A stretch of 36,683 nucleotides of DNA from JBPYCR01 sp051846935 (GTDB lineage: Bacteria > Bacillota > Bacilli > Bacillales > Amphibacillaceae): positions 1 to 36,683 of the forward strand of contig NZ_JBPYCS010000025.1 in assembly GCF_051846935.1 (NCBI RefSeq), read 5' to 3'. The translations under genes and the position numbers were made by a program. The notes under the pieces were generated by a model that did no database searches, was not told where the DNA came from, and saw only the letters and a program-made list of their open reading frames with translations. Each line of letters opens with the position of its first letter. Positions within the stretch are counted from its first letter, which is position 1. Positions 22,730-31,645 of the stretch are shown here, one piece after another.

Positions 22730-23901
22730 TCTATACAAATATTACTGAAGTTTGCAATATACAAATAGGGAAGACTCCTAAGAGATCAGAAAGTAAATAT
22801 TGGGGGCAAGGTAATAGCTGGGTTTCCATTGCTGATATGAACAGTAAATTTATAGGGAACTCAAAAGAAGAAATAAATGATTTAGCAGTTAAAGAGCACA
22901 ATATGAAAATAGTGCCTAAAAACACTTTGATTATGAGCTTTAAGCTTTCTATAGGAAAAGTTGGTATTACAACAAAGGAACTTTATACAAACGAGGCAAT
23001 AGCTGCTTTTATGATTAAAGACCCCAATATATTGCACACGGAATATTTATATTATGTTTTGAGAAATTATAATTATGATCATTTGATGGATAGTGCTGCT
23101 AGAGGTAAAACATTAAATAAACGGAAGTTAGCACAAATCGAAATACCCTTAATATCAATAAAACAACAAGAGCAAATTATAAATGTACTAAATAAAGCAG
23201 AAAACCTTTTACGATTTCGTCAACAACAAATCGAAACTTTATCAAACTTGCAACATAGTGTATTTAACAAGTTGTTTGTAGTACATGACGATAAGAGCGC
23301 AACAGTACCTCTAAAAGATCTATGTATGATTAACCCAAGAAAGAGTGAAATTGCTGAAGACTTATATGAAAAAGAAATAACATTTTTACCTATGACATCA
23401 GTAAGTGAAAATGGGGAAGTAAACTTAAGTGAAACAAGGATTCTGTCAGATGTTTATAGTAATTATACCTATTTTGCTGAAGGCGATGTATTATTTGCAA
23501 AAATAACCCCTTGCATGGAAAACGGAAAAGGGGCAATTGTAAAAGGGCTGAAAAATAAAATTGGATTTGGATCAACCGAATTTCATGTTTTAAGGCCCAA
23601 TAAAGACATCACCCCTGAATGGATTTATTTTTTAACAAAGTCAAGGGAATTTAGGGAAATAGCTGAGGGAAATATGACAGGTAGTGCCGGACAAAAACGT
23701 GTCCCTAGAAGTTTTTTGGAAAATTACCAAGTAACCATTCCTACTAAATCAAAGCAAGATGAATTTGAAGTTTTCTACTATGAAACTGAAAAAATAAAAC
23801 AAAAGATAAATCGAAGCTTATCGGAATTTGAGACACTATTCCAAAACTTAATTCACAAAGCCTTCAACGGTGAATTATTCAAAGAAGATATAAAAGTTTA
23901 A
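22726..23901 (+). CDS. hsdS: Type I restriction-modification system, specificity subunit
   Basis: DNA-recognition subunit with two target recognition domains. The first (about 1-145) starts with TNITEVCNIQIGKTPKRSES. A helical spacer follows at about 145-190 (QQEQIINVLNKAENLLRFRQ). The second domain (about 195-345) precedes a second helical segment (KQDEFEVFYYETEKIKQKI, about 346-391) ending HKAFNGELF. The 391-residue length and this 2+2 layout are normal. The bipartite target cannot be read from sequence. Start and stop are coupled to hsdM. Recognition domains are the part of such systems that most often exchanges between strains. Confidence 0.93.
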   Translation: MIYTNITEVCNIQIGKTPKRSESKYWGQGNSWVSIADMNSKFIGNSKEEINDLAVKEHNMKIVPKNTLIMSFKLSIGKVGITTKELYTNEAIAAFMIKDPNILHTEYLYYVLRNYNYDHLMDSAARGKTLNKRKLAQIEIPLISIKQQEQIINVLNKAENLLRFRQQQIETLSNLQHSVFNKLFVVHDDKSATVPLKDLCMINPRKSEIAEDLYEKEITFLPMTSVSENGEVNLSETRILSDVYSNYTYFAEGDVLFAKITPCMENGKGAIVKGLKNKIGFGSTEFHVLRPNKDITPEWIYFLTKSREFREIAEGNMTGSAGQKRVPRSFLENYQVTIPTKSKQDEFEVFYYETEKIKQKINRSLSEFETLFQNLIHKAFNGELFKEDIKV

Positions 23902-23932
23902 CTAAGCTAAGGTACGAAAGAAGGTGCTACAG

Positions 23933-26900
23933 ATGACGAACTTTGGATTTTTAAAAGAAAAAGATCAATATAAATCATTTACGAGTGCTTGTCTTGAAGC
24001 CGAAAAAAGCTTACAAATTAGCCCTGCTACGACAGCAATCCTGTCTAGGAGGGCTTTAGAGCTTGCGGTAAAGTGGACGTATAGCTTTGATGAGGCTTTA
24101 AAACTTCCTTATGATGACAGATTATCAGCTTTAATACATGAACAAACGTTTAGAAATATTATTGATAGTAATCTTTTCCCTTTAATTCGTTATATAGTGA
24201 AGCTAGGGAATGTCGCTGTGCATACAAATTCTACTATTTCACGAGAAGAAGCGATTACATCTTTACGAAATTTGCATGAGTTTGTGAGCTGGATTGATTA
24301 TTGTTATTCAGTCGACTACACTGCACAAGCATTTAACGAAGAAGTACTATTGGATGGTAGCGAAACGAGAAAGAGAAAAGAAGAATATCAAGATTTGTTT
24401 GAAAAACTAAGCGCTAAGGATCGTAAGCTAGAAGATATTATTGCTGAAAATGAGAAACTTAGAAAACAGGTGACAGAGACACGTATTCATAATCAAGAGA
24501 AAAAGGATTATGACTTCAAAGTAGATGAAATTTCTGAGTACGAAACTCGTCAGCGTTATATTGATGTTGATTTGAAATTAGCTGGTTGGACGTTTAACAA
24601 AGATGTCTCCATTGAGTATGAGGTAAAAGGCATGCCTAATTCCAAAGGTATTGGATATGTAGACTATGTATTGTTTGGTGACAATGGTAAGCCATTAGCG
24701 CTTATAGAAGCAAAGCGTACGTCAGTAGATGTAAATCAAGGAAAGCAACAAGCGAAACTCTATGCCGACTGTTTAGAAAGCATGCATCATCAGCGCCCAG
24801 TCATCTTTTTGTCAAATGGTTTTGAAGCAAGAATATGGGATGATATGGAATATCCAGACCGGAAAGTATCGGGAATATATTCAAAACCTGATTTAGTTAA
24901 ATTAATTGAACGGAGACAACTTAGACACCCGTTACAAAACATCACGATTAAAGATGATATAACACACCGTGCATATCAAAAAGAGGCAATTATAAATGTC
25001 TGTGAAGCTTTTGATGCGAAACAACGTAATGCATTGCTTGTCATGGCAACAGGTTCGGGAAAAACAAGAGTATCTATTTCTATTGTTGATGTGCTCGTAC
25101 GACATAATTGGGTGAAAAACGTCTTGTTCTTAGCGGATAGAACTGAGTTAGTAAGACAAGCAAAGAATGCATTTAATAACTTAATCCCTTTTTTAAGCTT
25201 ATGTAATTTACTTGAAGACAAAGAGAGTCCAGAGTTATCGAGAGTCGTTTTCTCTACTTATCAAACGATGATGAACGCAATTGATGGGACAAAGCGAGAA
25301 GATGGGAAAACCTTATTTACACCTGGCCATTTTGATTTAATTATTATTGATGAGAGTCATAGAAGTATTTATAAGAAGTATCGTGCTATCTTTGAATACT
25401 TTGATAGCTTACTAGTCGGATTAACCGCAACCCCTAAAGACGAAATCGATTTTAATACGTATGAGATTTTCGGGCTTGAATCTGGGAATCCGACGTATGC
25501 GTATGAACTTGAACAAGCAATTGAAGAAGAATACTTAGTTGATTATCGTACGATCGAGTCTGTATCCAAGTTTATGGAAGATGGGATTCTATATGATGAA
25601 TTATCAGAAGAAGAAAAACAAATGTATGAAGAAACCTTTGACGAAGAAGAAACATTCTCTGATTATATTAGTGGATCAGCCATAAATGAATGGTTATTTA
25701 ACAATAACACGGTTGACCATGTTCTAAATGAACTGATGGAAAAAGGAATAAAGGTAGCTGGCGGAGACCGGATAGGAAAGACGATTATTTTCGCAAAAAA
25801 TGCAAAGCATGCACGTCATATTGTAGATCGTTTCAACCATTTATACCCTCACTATGGCGGAGGATTTTGCCAACAAGTAGATTATAGTATTAAATATGCA
25901 CATTCAATTATTGATGCCTTTAAAGTGGACGACTCTGAACCGCACATTGCTGTATCGGTCGATATGTTAGATACAGGAATTGATGTGCCGGAAGTAGTCA
26001 ATTTAGTATTCTTCAAAAAAGTTAGGTCTAAAATTAAGTTCTGGCAAATGATTGGACGAGGTACAAGACTCAGAGAGGATTTATTTGGTCCTGGACAGGA
26101 TAAAGAGTATTTCCTCATATTTGATTATGTCGGAAACTTTGAGTTTTTTAGAGAGAATCCAAAAGGAATTGAAGGCAATGTCGTTGTTAGCTTAACGGAA
26201 AGGGTATTTAATTTAAGGGTAGAAATTATTAAAGAGTTGCAGCAGTTAGATTATCAGGAGGAGCCATACATTAGTCATCGTAACAGATTAATTAAAGAAT
26301 TATTAACAGAAATCCGTCGTTTAAATGAAGAAAACTTTCAAGTGAAAATGAAGATTAAATATGTTCATAAATTCCAAAACGAAGAGACTTGGGTAGCTTT
26401 AACGAGTAACGATGTACGGGAATTAAAAGAAGAGATAGCATCGTTAATAATTCCTGAAGAAGATGACGAAATGGCAAAACGCTTTGATAATGTGATGTAC
26501 ACAATAGAACTTGCTTATTTGACGATGCAAAAAGCAACAAAACCTATTAGAATTGTCGTAGACACGGCAGAAAAACTAAGTGAGATAGGTACAATTCCTA
26601 AAATCATTGAGAATAAAGATTTACTAATCCATGTTCAATCAACAGATTTTTGGGACGAAGCAGACATATTTGAATTAGAAGAAGTGCGTGAAGTAATGCG
26701 AGAACTCGTACAGTTTATCGAAAAGGAAACTCGAAAAACATATTATACTAACTTCCAAGACACGTTTGATGTGATTGTTGATGGAACGCCTATCTATGGA
26801 TCAAATGATTTAAGAAATTATAAAAAGCGTGTGAACCAATATTTAAAGGAACATCACGATGAAATGGCAATTTATAAATTAAGGCACAACAAACAATTAA

Positions 26901-27283
26901 CAAAAACGGATGTAGCATTTTTAGAAGATGTATTATGGAATGATTTAGGTTCTAAAGAAGATTATGAAAAGGAATTTGGAAATACACCGATTACAAGACT
27001 TGTAAGACAAATTGTTGGTTTAGATCGAGAGGCAGCCAATGCGGCATTTTCGGAGTTTCTATCTGAAGAAAGGTTAAATGCTACACAAATAAAGTTTGTC
27101 CGTCTGATTATTGATTATGTTGTTGCAAATGGGTATTTAGAAAAGGAAGTTTTACAACAAGATCCATTCAGAACATTAGGTAGTGTATCGGAGTTGTTTG
27201 AAGATAATATTCAGGATGTAAGAGAAATTTTGAGTATTATAGAGGATATAAATGAAAATGTAGATGTATTTGAAGGGGCTTAG
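23933..27283 (+). CDS. hsdR: Type I restriction-modification system, restriction subunit (EcoEI-like, DUF4145 N terminus)
   Basis: Motor and nuclease subunit that translocates and cuts unmodified DNA. The 1116-residue chain has, in order, an N-terminal DUF4145-like helical domain (about 10-115, starting near FTSACLEAEKSLQISPA), a charged coiled segment (about 145-190), and a PD-(D/E)XK nuclease domain with Asp 244 and Glu 259-Ala-Lys 261. The SF2 helicase follows, with Walker A ATGSGKT (372-378) and DESH (473-476), then a helicase C domain and an EcoEI R C-terminal domain. ATG 23933 follows GAAGGTG; an upstream frame to 23924 lacks a better site. It lies 31 bp after hsdS in the same operon. 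All catalytic motifs are present. Confidence 0.93.
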   Translation: MTNFGFLKEKDQYKSFTSACLEAEKSLQISPATTAILSRRALELAVKWTYSFDEALKLPYDDRLSALIHEQTFRNIIDSNLFPLIRYIVKLGNVAVHTNSTISREEAITSLRNLHEFVSWIDYCYSVDYTAQAFNEEVLLDGSETRKRKEEYQDLFEKLSAKDRKLEDIIAENEKLRKQVTETRIHNQEKKDYDFKVDEISEYETRQRYIDVDLKLAGWTFNKDVSIEYEVKGMPNSKGIGYVDYVLFGDNGKPLALIEAKRTSVDVNQGKQQAKLYADCLESMHHQRPVIFLSNGFEARIWDDMEYPDRKVSGIYSKPDLVKLIERRQLRHPLQNITIKDDITHRAYQKEAIINVCEAFDAKQRNALLVMATGSGKTRVSISIVDVLVRHNWVKNVLFLADRTELVRQAKNAFNNLIPFLSLCNLLEDKESPELSRVVFSTYQTMMNAIDGTKREDGKTLFTPGHFDLIIIDESHRSIYKKYRAIFEYFDSLLVGLTATPKDEIDFNTYEIFGLESGNPTYAYELEQAIEEEYLVDYRTIESVSKFMEDGILYDELSEEEKQMYEETFDEEETFSDYISGSAINEWLFNNNTVDHVLNELMEKGIKVAGGDRIGKTIIFAKNAKHARHIVDRFNHLYPHYGGGFCQQVDYSIKYAHSIIDAFKVDDSEPHIAVSVDMLDTGIDVPEVVNLVFFKKVRSKIKFWQMIGRGTRLREDLFGPGQDKEYFLIFDYVGNFEFFRENPKGIEGNVVVSLTERVFNLRVEIIKELQQLDYQEEPYISHRNRLIKELLTEIRRLNEENFQVKMKIKYVHKFQNEETWVALTSNDVRELKEEIASLIIPEEDDEMAKRFDNVMYTIELAYLTMQKATKPIRIVVDTAEKLSEIGTIPKIIENKDLLIHVQSTDFWDEADIFELEEVREVMRELVQFIEKETRKTYYTNFQDTFDVIVDGTPIYGSNDLRNYKKRVNQYLKEHHDEMAIYKLRHNKQLTKTDVAFLEDVLWNDLGSKEDYEKEFGNTPITRLVRQIVGLDREAANAAFSEFLSEERLNATQIKFVRLIIDYVVANGYLEKEVLQQDPFRTLGSVSELFEDNIQDVREILSIIEDINENVDVFEGA

Positions 27284-27449
27284 GCGATGGGTTAATTGGT
27301 CAATTGCTAACGACGAGGTGAATGAGTAATGGAATGCATAGGCGATCTGGACGGGAAATTGTATAACTTGGAAATTTAAAAAAGTTTTAATTTTCCGAGC
27401 AAAACCTTATGATTACTAGCTTCATAACCAGACCTCTCGTTTGCGGCAA

Positions 27450-27479
27450 GTGACTGTCCCCCTCGATACATGTTATAAT
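27450..27479 (+). promoter_or_regulatory. Promoter of the acetamidase/formamidase gene
   Basis: GTGACT (27450-27455), an 18-bp spacer and TATAAT (27474-27479) with an upstream TG (TGTTATAAT), an extended -10 element. It lies 30 bp before the start codon, so this gene is transcribed independently of hsdMSR. Confidence 0.7.
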
Positions 27480-27508
27480 GTAACCGCATACACAAGGAGG
27501 GAAATTAA

Positions 27509-28801
27509 ATGAGTGTAAAGCAAACAGTATATGTTAATAAATTTACAGATGGTATTCTTGATCCGAATAAGGAAATGGAATACGTTGTAAAAGATGGCGG
27601 GAACATTATAGCAAACACAACCCCTGGTTGCTGGGGGCCAATGATTACACCCGCTTTAAAGGGGGGGCATGAAGTAACAAGTCCGGTTTATGTTGAAGGG
27701 GCAGAAGTTGGGGACGCTATTGCTATCCAAATTAATTCGATTGAAGTGACCTCTATTGCTACTGCATCAGGATGTGATAAACCTGTTGATGGACGTTTCG
27801 TTGGAGACCCATTCGTAGCTGTAAAATGCCCAAACTGTAGTACGATGCATCCAGAGACAGTAATCGAAGGGGTCGGACAGCAGGCGATTCGATGTAAAAT
27901 ATGTAAAGAAGATATTAGCCCATTTATTTTCACTAATGCTTATACCATGGCATTTAATAATAAAAAATCGGTAGGTATTACACTAAATAAGGAAGCGGCT
28001 GTAAAAGTAGCGGAGAATGCAAAGGACTACATGAAGACCCCAGAGCTGTCTATTCAGAATCCGATCGTAACATTTGCACCTCATGATATTGTTGGGGCAA
28101 TGGCAAGGCTTCGACCATTTCTGGGACAGTTGGGAACTACACCTGCACGTCCACTACCAGACTCGCATAATGCAGGAGACTTTGGACAATTTCTTATTAA
28201 CGCCCCACATGATTATAGTGTAACAAAGGAAGAATTAGAAGATCGAACAGATGGTCACATGGATATTAACAGAGTACGACAAGGTGCAATCCTTATATGC
28301 CCAGTCAAAGTACCCGGTGGTGGTGTCTACTTAGGTGACATGCATGCTATGCAAGGTGATGGAGAAATCGCAGGGCATACAACAGATGTTTCAGGAATTG
28401 TAAATCTTAGAGTAAATGTAGTGAAAGGATTAAAATTAGAAGGACCTATTTTACTTCCAGTTGAAGAAGATTTACCGTACCTAGCGAAGCCTTTTAGTAA
28501 AGAAGAAAAGGAAGAGGCATTAAAGTTAAGTAAGCAATGGGGAGTAGAAAAATTAGAAGAATCCTATCCAATTTCGTTCATCGGAACAGGTGCAAACCTT
28601 AATGAAGCAACAACGAACGGAATGGAAAGAGCTGCAAACCTATTTGATATTACTGTTCCTGAGGTAATGAATCGTTCTACAATTACGGGCTCAATTGAAA
28701 TTGGACGTCATCCAGGAGTTGTTACTGTTACTTTTTTAGCACCGAAGGAATACTTAGAGAAAAAGAGTTTACTTGATTTAGTTGAGGACTTTTACGCTTA
28801 A
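27509..28801 (+). CDS. Acetamidase/formamidase family protein (FmdA/AmdA)
   Basis: A 430-residue cytoplasmic amidase that hydrolyses formamide, acetamide or similar short amides to ammonia and the acid. Family marks include the N-terminal ANTTPGCWGPMITPA, the PHDIVGAMARLRPF stretch and the metal/active-site region GGGVYLGDMHAMQGDGE. An inserted zinc-ribbon-like pair CPNC (107-110) and CKIC (129-132) is present. ATG 27509 follows AAGGAGGG. It has its own promoter and is followed by a terminator, so it is a single metabolic passenger between restriction-modification and other island genes. Confidence 0.9.
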   Translation: MSVKQTVYVNKFTDGILDPNKEMEYVVKDGGNIIANTTPGCWGPMITPALKGGHEVTSPVYVEGAEVGDAIAIQINSIEVTSIATASGCDKPVDGRFVGDPFVAVKCPNCSTMHPETVIEGVGQQAIRCKICKEDISPFIFTNAYTMAFNNKKSVGITLNKEAAVKVAENAKDYMKTPELSIQNPIVTFAPHDIVGAMARLRPFLGQLGTTPARPLPDSHNAGDFGQFLINAPHDYSVTKEELEDRTDGHMDINRVRQGAILICPVKVPGGGVYLGDMHAMQGDGEIAGHTTDVSGIVNLRVNVVKGLKLEGPILLPVEEDLPYLAKPFSKEEKEEALKLSKQWGVEKLEESYPISFIGTGANLNEATTNGMERAANLFDITVPEVMNRSTITGSIEIGRHPGVVTVTFLAPKEYLEKKSLLDLVEDFYA

Positions 28802-28915
28802 TAAAATAGTACAATAATAATTAAATTCATCCTTTTTTTGGTACATCCCGATAAAATAAAAATAGCATTTAAATGAAAAGTGATTGTTGAAATCAATTTA
28901 TAAACAAAGGAATTA

Positions 28916-28950
28916 GCCTGTGAAAGTATCAATGCTTTTGCAGGTTTTTT
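28916..28950 (+). terminator. Intrinsic terminator after the acetamidase/formamidase gene
   Basis: GCCTGTGAAAG (28916-28926) pairs with CTTTTGCAGGT (28934-28944) around a short loop, followed by TTTTTT. Confidence 0.85.
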
Positions 28951-29026
28951 AATGCTCAATTTTAAATTGACTGAAAATTTTTGTGCATATAGAATGGAAG
29001 GTAAGTAGTTGGAGGGGGATATTAGA

Positions 29027-30139
29027 TTGTTTTTAATTAATAGGGAGAGTAATGAAGCAATTTCACTAAGTAAGAAAACGTTTCAAGAATTGAACTTCAA
29101 AGAGCGACAACATTTACAAGAGTGGATTTGTAAAAATACAGATATATTAGGTGAACGGTTATTAATCATTCAGAAGGAATTTAGTGGTTTTGATGATACT
29201 CGCGAACGGCTTGATCTACTTGCGATTGATGAAGATGGTAACTTAGTAATTGTTGAAAACAAATTAGATGATAGTGGAAAAGATGTTGTTTGGCAATCGT
29301 TAAAGTATGCATCGTATTGTTCAGGACTTACTAAAAATGATATTCGGATGATTTTTCAAGAATATTTAGATTTGCAAAAAGATGGTGGAGTAGCGGAAAA
29401 TATTCTTTGTGAATTTTTACAAGTTGATGATTTCAATGAAGTAGAATTGAATTACGATGATCAGAGAATTATTATGATTGCTGCAAACTTCAGAAAAGAG
29501 GTTACGTCTACTGCACTGTGGTTACTAGAACATAACATAAAAATTAAGTGTATTAAAGTTACACCGTACGAGTTGGAAGGACAAATTTTACTAGACACGG
29601 AACAAATTATTCCAATTACAGATGCAGAAGAATACTTAATTAAAGTGGCTAATAAGAAACAAGAAGAAGTTAAAATCAAAGAGCAAAATCAAGCAAGATA
29701 TAATGTTCGGGTGGATTTCTGGACGCGGCTATTAGAAGAAATGAATAAGAAGTCCAACTTATTTTCAAATGTAAATCCAACAAAGGATAATTGGTTAGGT
29801 ACAGGCAGTGGCTACAGTGGAATTGCCTATACCTTTACTGCTACTGGAAGTTATGCACGAGTTGAGTTGTGGATTAATCGTGGATCTCAAGATGAAAATA
29901 AAGCTATTTTTGATAAACTATTTGTCAATAGAGATAAAGTAGAAACAAAATTTGAGGCAGAACTTGATTGGCAAAGACTAGATGATGGAAAAGGAAGTCG
30001 AATCGCCTATTCATTATCAAACGTAAGTATTTTTAATGAAGATAATTGGACTGAAATGATTCACTTTTTGACGGATCACATGATCAAATTAGAAAAATCT
30101 ATAAAAGAACCCCTTCAGAAAGTGATGAAAGGTTCATAA
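29027..30139 (+). CDS. PD-(D/E)XK nuclease-like protein with DUF4268-like C terminus
   Basis: A 370-residue protein. The N-terminal half has a restriction-endonuclease-like core: RLDLLAIDEDGNLVIVENK with Asp about 63, Glu about 77 and Lys 79 in E-N-K, followed by a helix with WQSLKYASY typical of NucS/RecB-like folds. A charged linker (about 205-225) leads to a C-terminal domain (about 230-365) that I read as DUF4268-like from SGIAYTFTATGSYARVELWI. TTG 29027 is chosen because GGAGGGGG (29011-29018) lies at good spacing; the in-frame TTG 29009 overlaps that site. Such proteins often sit near restriction systems, so a defence nuclease role is inferred, not shown. Confidence 0.8.
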   Translation: MFLINRESNEAISLSKKTFQELNFKERQHLQEWICKNTDILGERLLIIQKEFSGFDDTRERLDLLAIDEDGNLVIVENKLDDSGKDVVWQSLKYASYCSGLTKNDIRMIFQEYLDLQKDGGVAENILCEFLQVDDFNEVELNYDDQRIIMIAANFRKEVTSTALWLLEHNIKIKCIKVTPYELEGQILLDTEQIIPITDAEEYLIKVANKKQEEVKIKEQNQARYNVRVDFWTRLLEEMNKKSNLFSNVNPTKDNWLGTGSGYSGIAYTFTATGSYARVELWINRGSQDENKAIFDKLFVNRDKVETKFEAELDWQRLDDGKGSRIAYSLSNVSIFNEDNWTEMIHFLTDHMIKLEKSIKEPLQKVMKGS

Positions 30140-30183
30140 CTTTGGAATACAGAACTAAAAAATTAGAAATGAGTAGATGAAAT

Positions 30184-30750
30184 ATGGCAATCACATATAA
30201 AAAATGTTTTACTTGTGGTTCGCTCGATGTAGCGAAAATAGTCTACGGCTCTCCGACAGTTGAAGCTTTTAAAGAACAAGAAGAAGGTAAAATAAAATTA
30301 GGCGGGTGCATGATTTCAGAAGAAAGCCCGCAGTATCATTGCAATGAGTGTGAAACAGAATGGACTGTGGATGAAGCAATTGATGCAGCTTATAATGAGA
30401 TTGTTGGTTTACGGGCATCCGTTGGTGGATTCTTTGGTGGTTATTATGACGTGACGATTCATTTCCAAGCTAAACTGCTTGTATGGAAATATAGCTTAGA
30501 AAGTGAGCCAATTGAAAAAGAATTGTCAGAGGCGAGCATAAAACACTTTATTGATCGTTTAAAAAGGCTCGAATTACTAAATTGGAAAAGCAGATATGAA
30601 GACCCAAATGTGTTAGATGGTACACAATGGAAAGTGGAAATCATCCGTGAAAAACGTAATTTAAGAAGAAGTGGCAGTAATAAATTCCCCGATGAATGGA
30701 AAAGCTTTTGTGCATTGATTCAGGAGATTACTGGTCTTACATTTGAGTAG
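30184..30750 (+). CDS. Zinc-ribbon hypothetical protein
   Basis: A 188-residue protein I do not recognise. Two CxxC knuckles at 8-11 (CFTC) and 53-56 (CNEC) form a likely zinc ribbon in the first 60 residues. They are followed by a glycine-rich turn (VGGFFGGYYDVTIHFQ) and a mixed C-terminal part ending DEWKSFCALIQEITGLTFE. The ATG at 30184 has only a weak upstream purine stretch. It lies 44 bp after the DUF4268-like gene and is the last gene of segment C; its stop is followed at once by the fourth rlmCD-tail region. Confidence 0.7.
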   Translation: MAITYKKCFTCGSLDVAKIVYGSPTVEAFKEQEEGKIKLGGCMISEESPQYHCNECETEWTVDEAIDAAYNEIVGLRASVGGFFGGYYDVTIHFQAKLLVWKYSLESEPIEKELSEASIKHFIDRLKRLELLNWKSRYEDPNVLDGTQWKVEIIREKRNLRRSGSNKFPDEWKSFCALIQEITGLTFE

Positions 30751-30751
30751 T

Positions 30752-30867
30752 GTCATTGATATGTTCCCGCAAATGTACGCAACGATAAAAAAGCCTTAGA
30801 CACCAAACATAGAGGCTCACAACACGTGCAATGCGTTGCATTAATGTCAAGGGTGGCGTCTCATTAA
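30752..30867 (+). repeat. rlmCD-tail repeat, copy 4 (diverged, split)
   Basis: GATATGTTCCCGCAA (30758-30772) encodes DMFPQ as in RlmCD. Fifty bases later, 30823-30867 encodes HVQCVALMSRVASH and a stop; 19 of 26 core bases match copy 1 and most differences are synonymous, so this tail evolved as coding sequence. In intact rlmCD the two parts are separated by only 6 bases. It marks the right end of the island and suggests a more distant donor or an older event. Confidence 0.75.
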
Positions 30868-30904
30868 AATAAACTCTATAATTTCCACAGTACATATCGT
30901 TTTT

Positions 30905-30939
30905 ACCCAGTTTTCTTTTTTGAGAATGCTGGTTTTTTT
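30905..30939 (+). terminator. Probable intrinsic terminator right of the island
   Basis: ACCCAGTTTTCT (30905-30916) pairs imperfectly with AGAATGCTGGT (30923-30933), followed by a run of T to 30939. It sits after rlmCD-tail copy 4 in the place the rlmCD terminator holds after copies 1 and 3. Confidence 0.6.
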
Positions 30940-31249
30940 ACGTTCTCAACGTTTTCACAGTATCATAATACGTCGTAAGGTCATATACATAAGAATTTAT
31001 CAATAGTACACCAAGAGCAATACAGTAAGCGACGTTTTTTTCAGTGTCTTCGGAAGTAAGCAGGAATGTCAGGTAATCTAATTTTCATATCCAAAGGATG
31101 CATAATACTGTGGTGAGGGACTGTGGCTAAGGAAGTGTACGATCTGTGAATTTTATTATAATCGAATGAAGAATATATATGGTAGATAGACTGTTTATTG
31201 CATTAAAACCCCTTGATGTTCAAAAAAATCACGTTTTTCGTATCAAAAA
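30940..31249. other. Non-coding stretch right of the island
   Basis: About 300 AT-rich bases with no gene I can support. A TTTTATTATAAT-like stretch near 31151-31164 could be a spare promoter. Confidence 0.4.
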
Positions 31250-31258
31250 TGCTATAAT
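31250..31258 (+). promoter_or_regulatory. Extended -10 promoter of the small acidic ORF
   Basis: TGCTATAAT (31250-31258) is a perfect extended -10 element. No good -35 lies 17-18 bp upstream, which extended -10 promoters tolerate. The start codon is 80 bp further on. Confidence 0.5.
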
Positions 31259-31338
31259 AATGCAATATTAGCTCGTTTTGTTCCGCAAACGGTCCATTTA
31301 GCGTAAATACTTTTTAAAAATGAGAGGAGAAATGAATT

Positions 31339-31545
31339 ATGACTAATAACGAACGGTCACAAAAGGACCAGGATAAAATAGTAGAACAGCTGATTTCCGG
31401 TCTTGATGAGACGGGTACTGAAGATGATTTTAATGAAAATTTATATAATCAGCTTGATGTAGATCATCAAATGCAAGTAGATACGGCAATAAGAGAGTTT
31501 GCGGATCATGCTGTTGGGGACGAACATTGGGATTCAGATGAATAA
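31339..31545 (+). CDS. Small acidic hypothetical protein
   Basis: A 68-residue, strongly acidic protein (MTNNERSQKDQDKIVEQLIS at the start, DEHWDSDE at the end) without membrane segments or cysteines, probably helical. The ATG follows AGAGGAGAAA at good spacing and a promoter lies upstream, so it is likely expressed. I recognise no family. Confidence 0.65.
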   Translation: MTNNERSQKDQDKIVEQLISGLDETGTEDDFNENLYNQLDVDHQMQVDTAIREFADHAVGDEHWDSDE

Positions 31546-31645
31546 AATTTTTGATGTTTTAGTAATAGTGATTTTGTGTTATTAAATAGTCTCTTAATAC
31601 GAATTTAGAATGAACAGTATGAATCTATTATAGGAGCGTCTTAAA

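Larger units (their letters stand above)
16612..30867. mobile_element. Composite integrative island made of three segments bounded by rlmCD 3'-end copies
   Basis: Four rlmCD-tail copies (16612, 18825, 19741, 30823) bound segments of about 2.2, 0.9 and 11.1 kb. Only the first segment has a recombinase, a serine recombinase located directly beside the intact rlmCD. Cargo is accessory: an unrecognised protein, a Fic AMP-transferase, a type I restriction-modification operon, an amidase, a PD-(D/E)XK/DUF4268-like protein and others. Regenerated gene ends at each junction are the normal signature of site-specific integration into a gene's 3' end. From memory, B. subtilis also has a recombinase gene (yefB) and modification/helicase genes just after yefA, and rum-type genes are reported integration sites of streptococcal elements. 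No transfer genes are visible. Confidence 0.7.
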
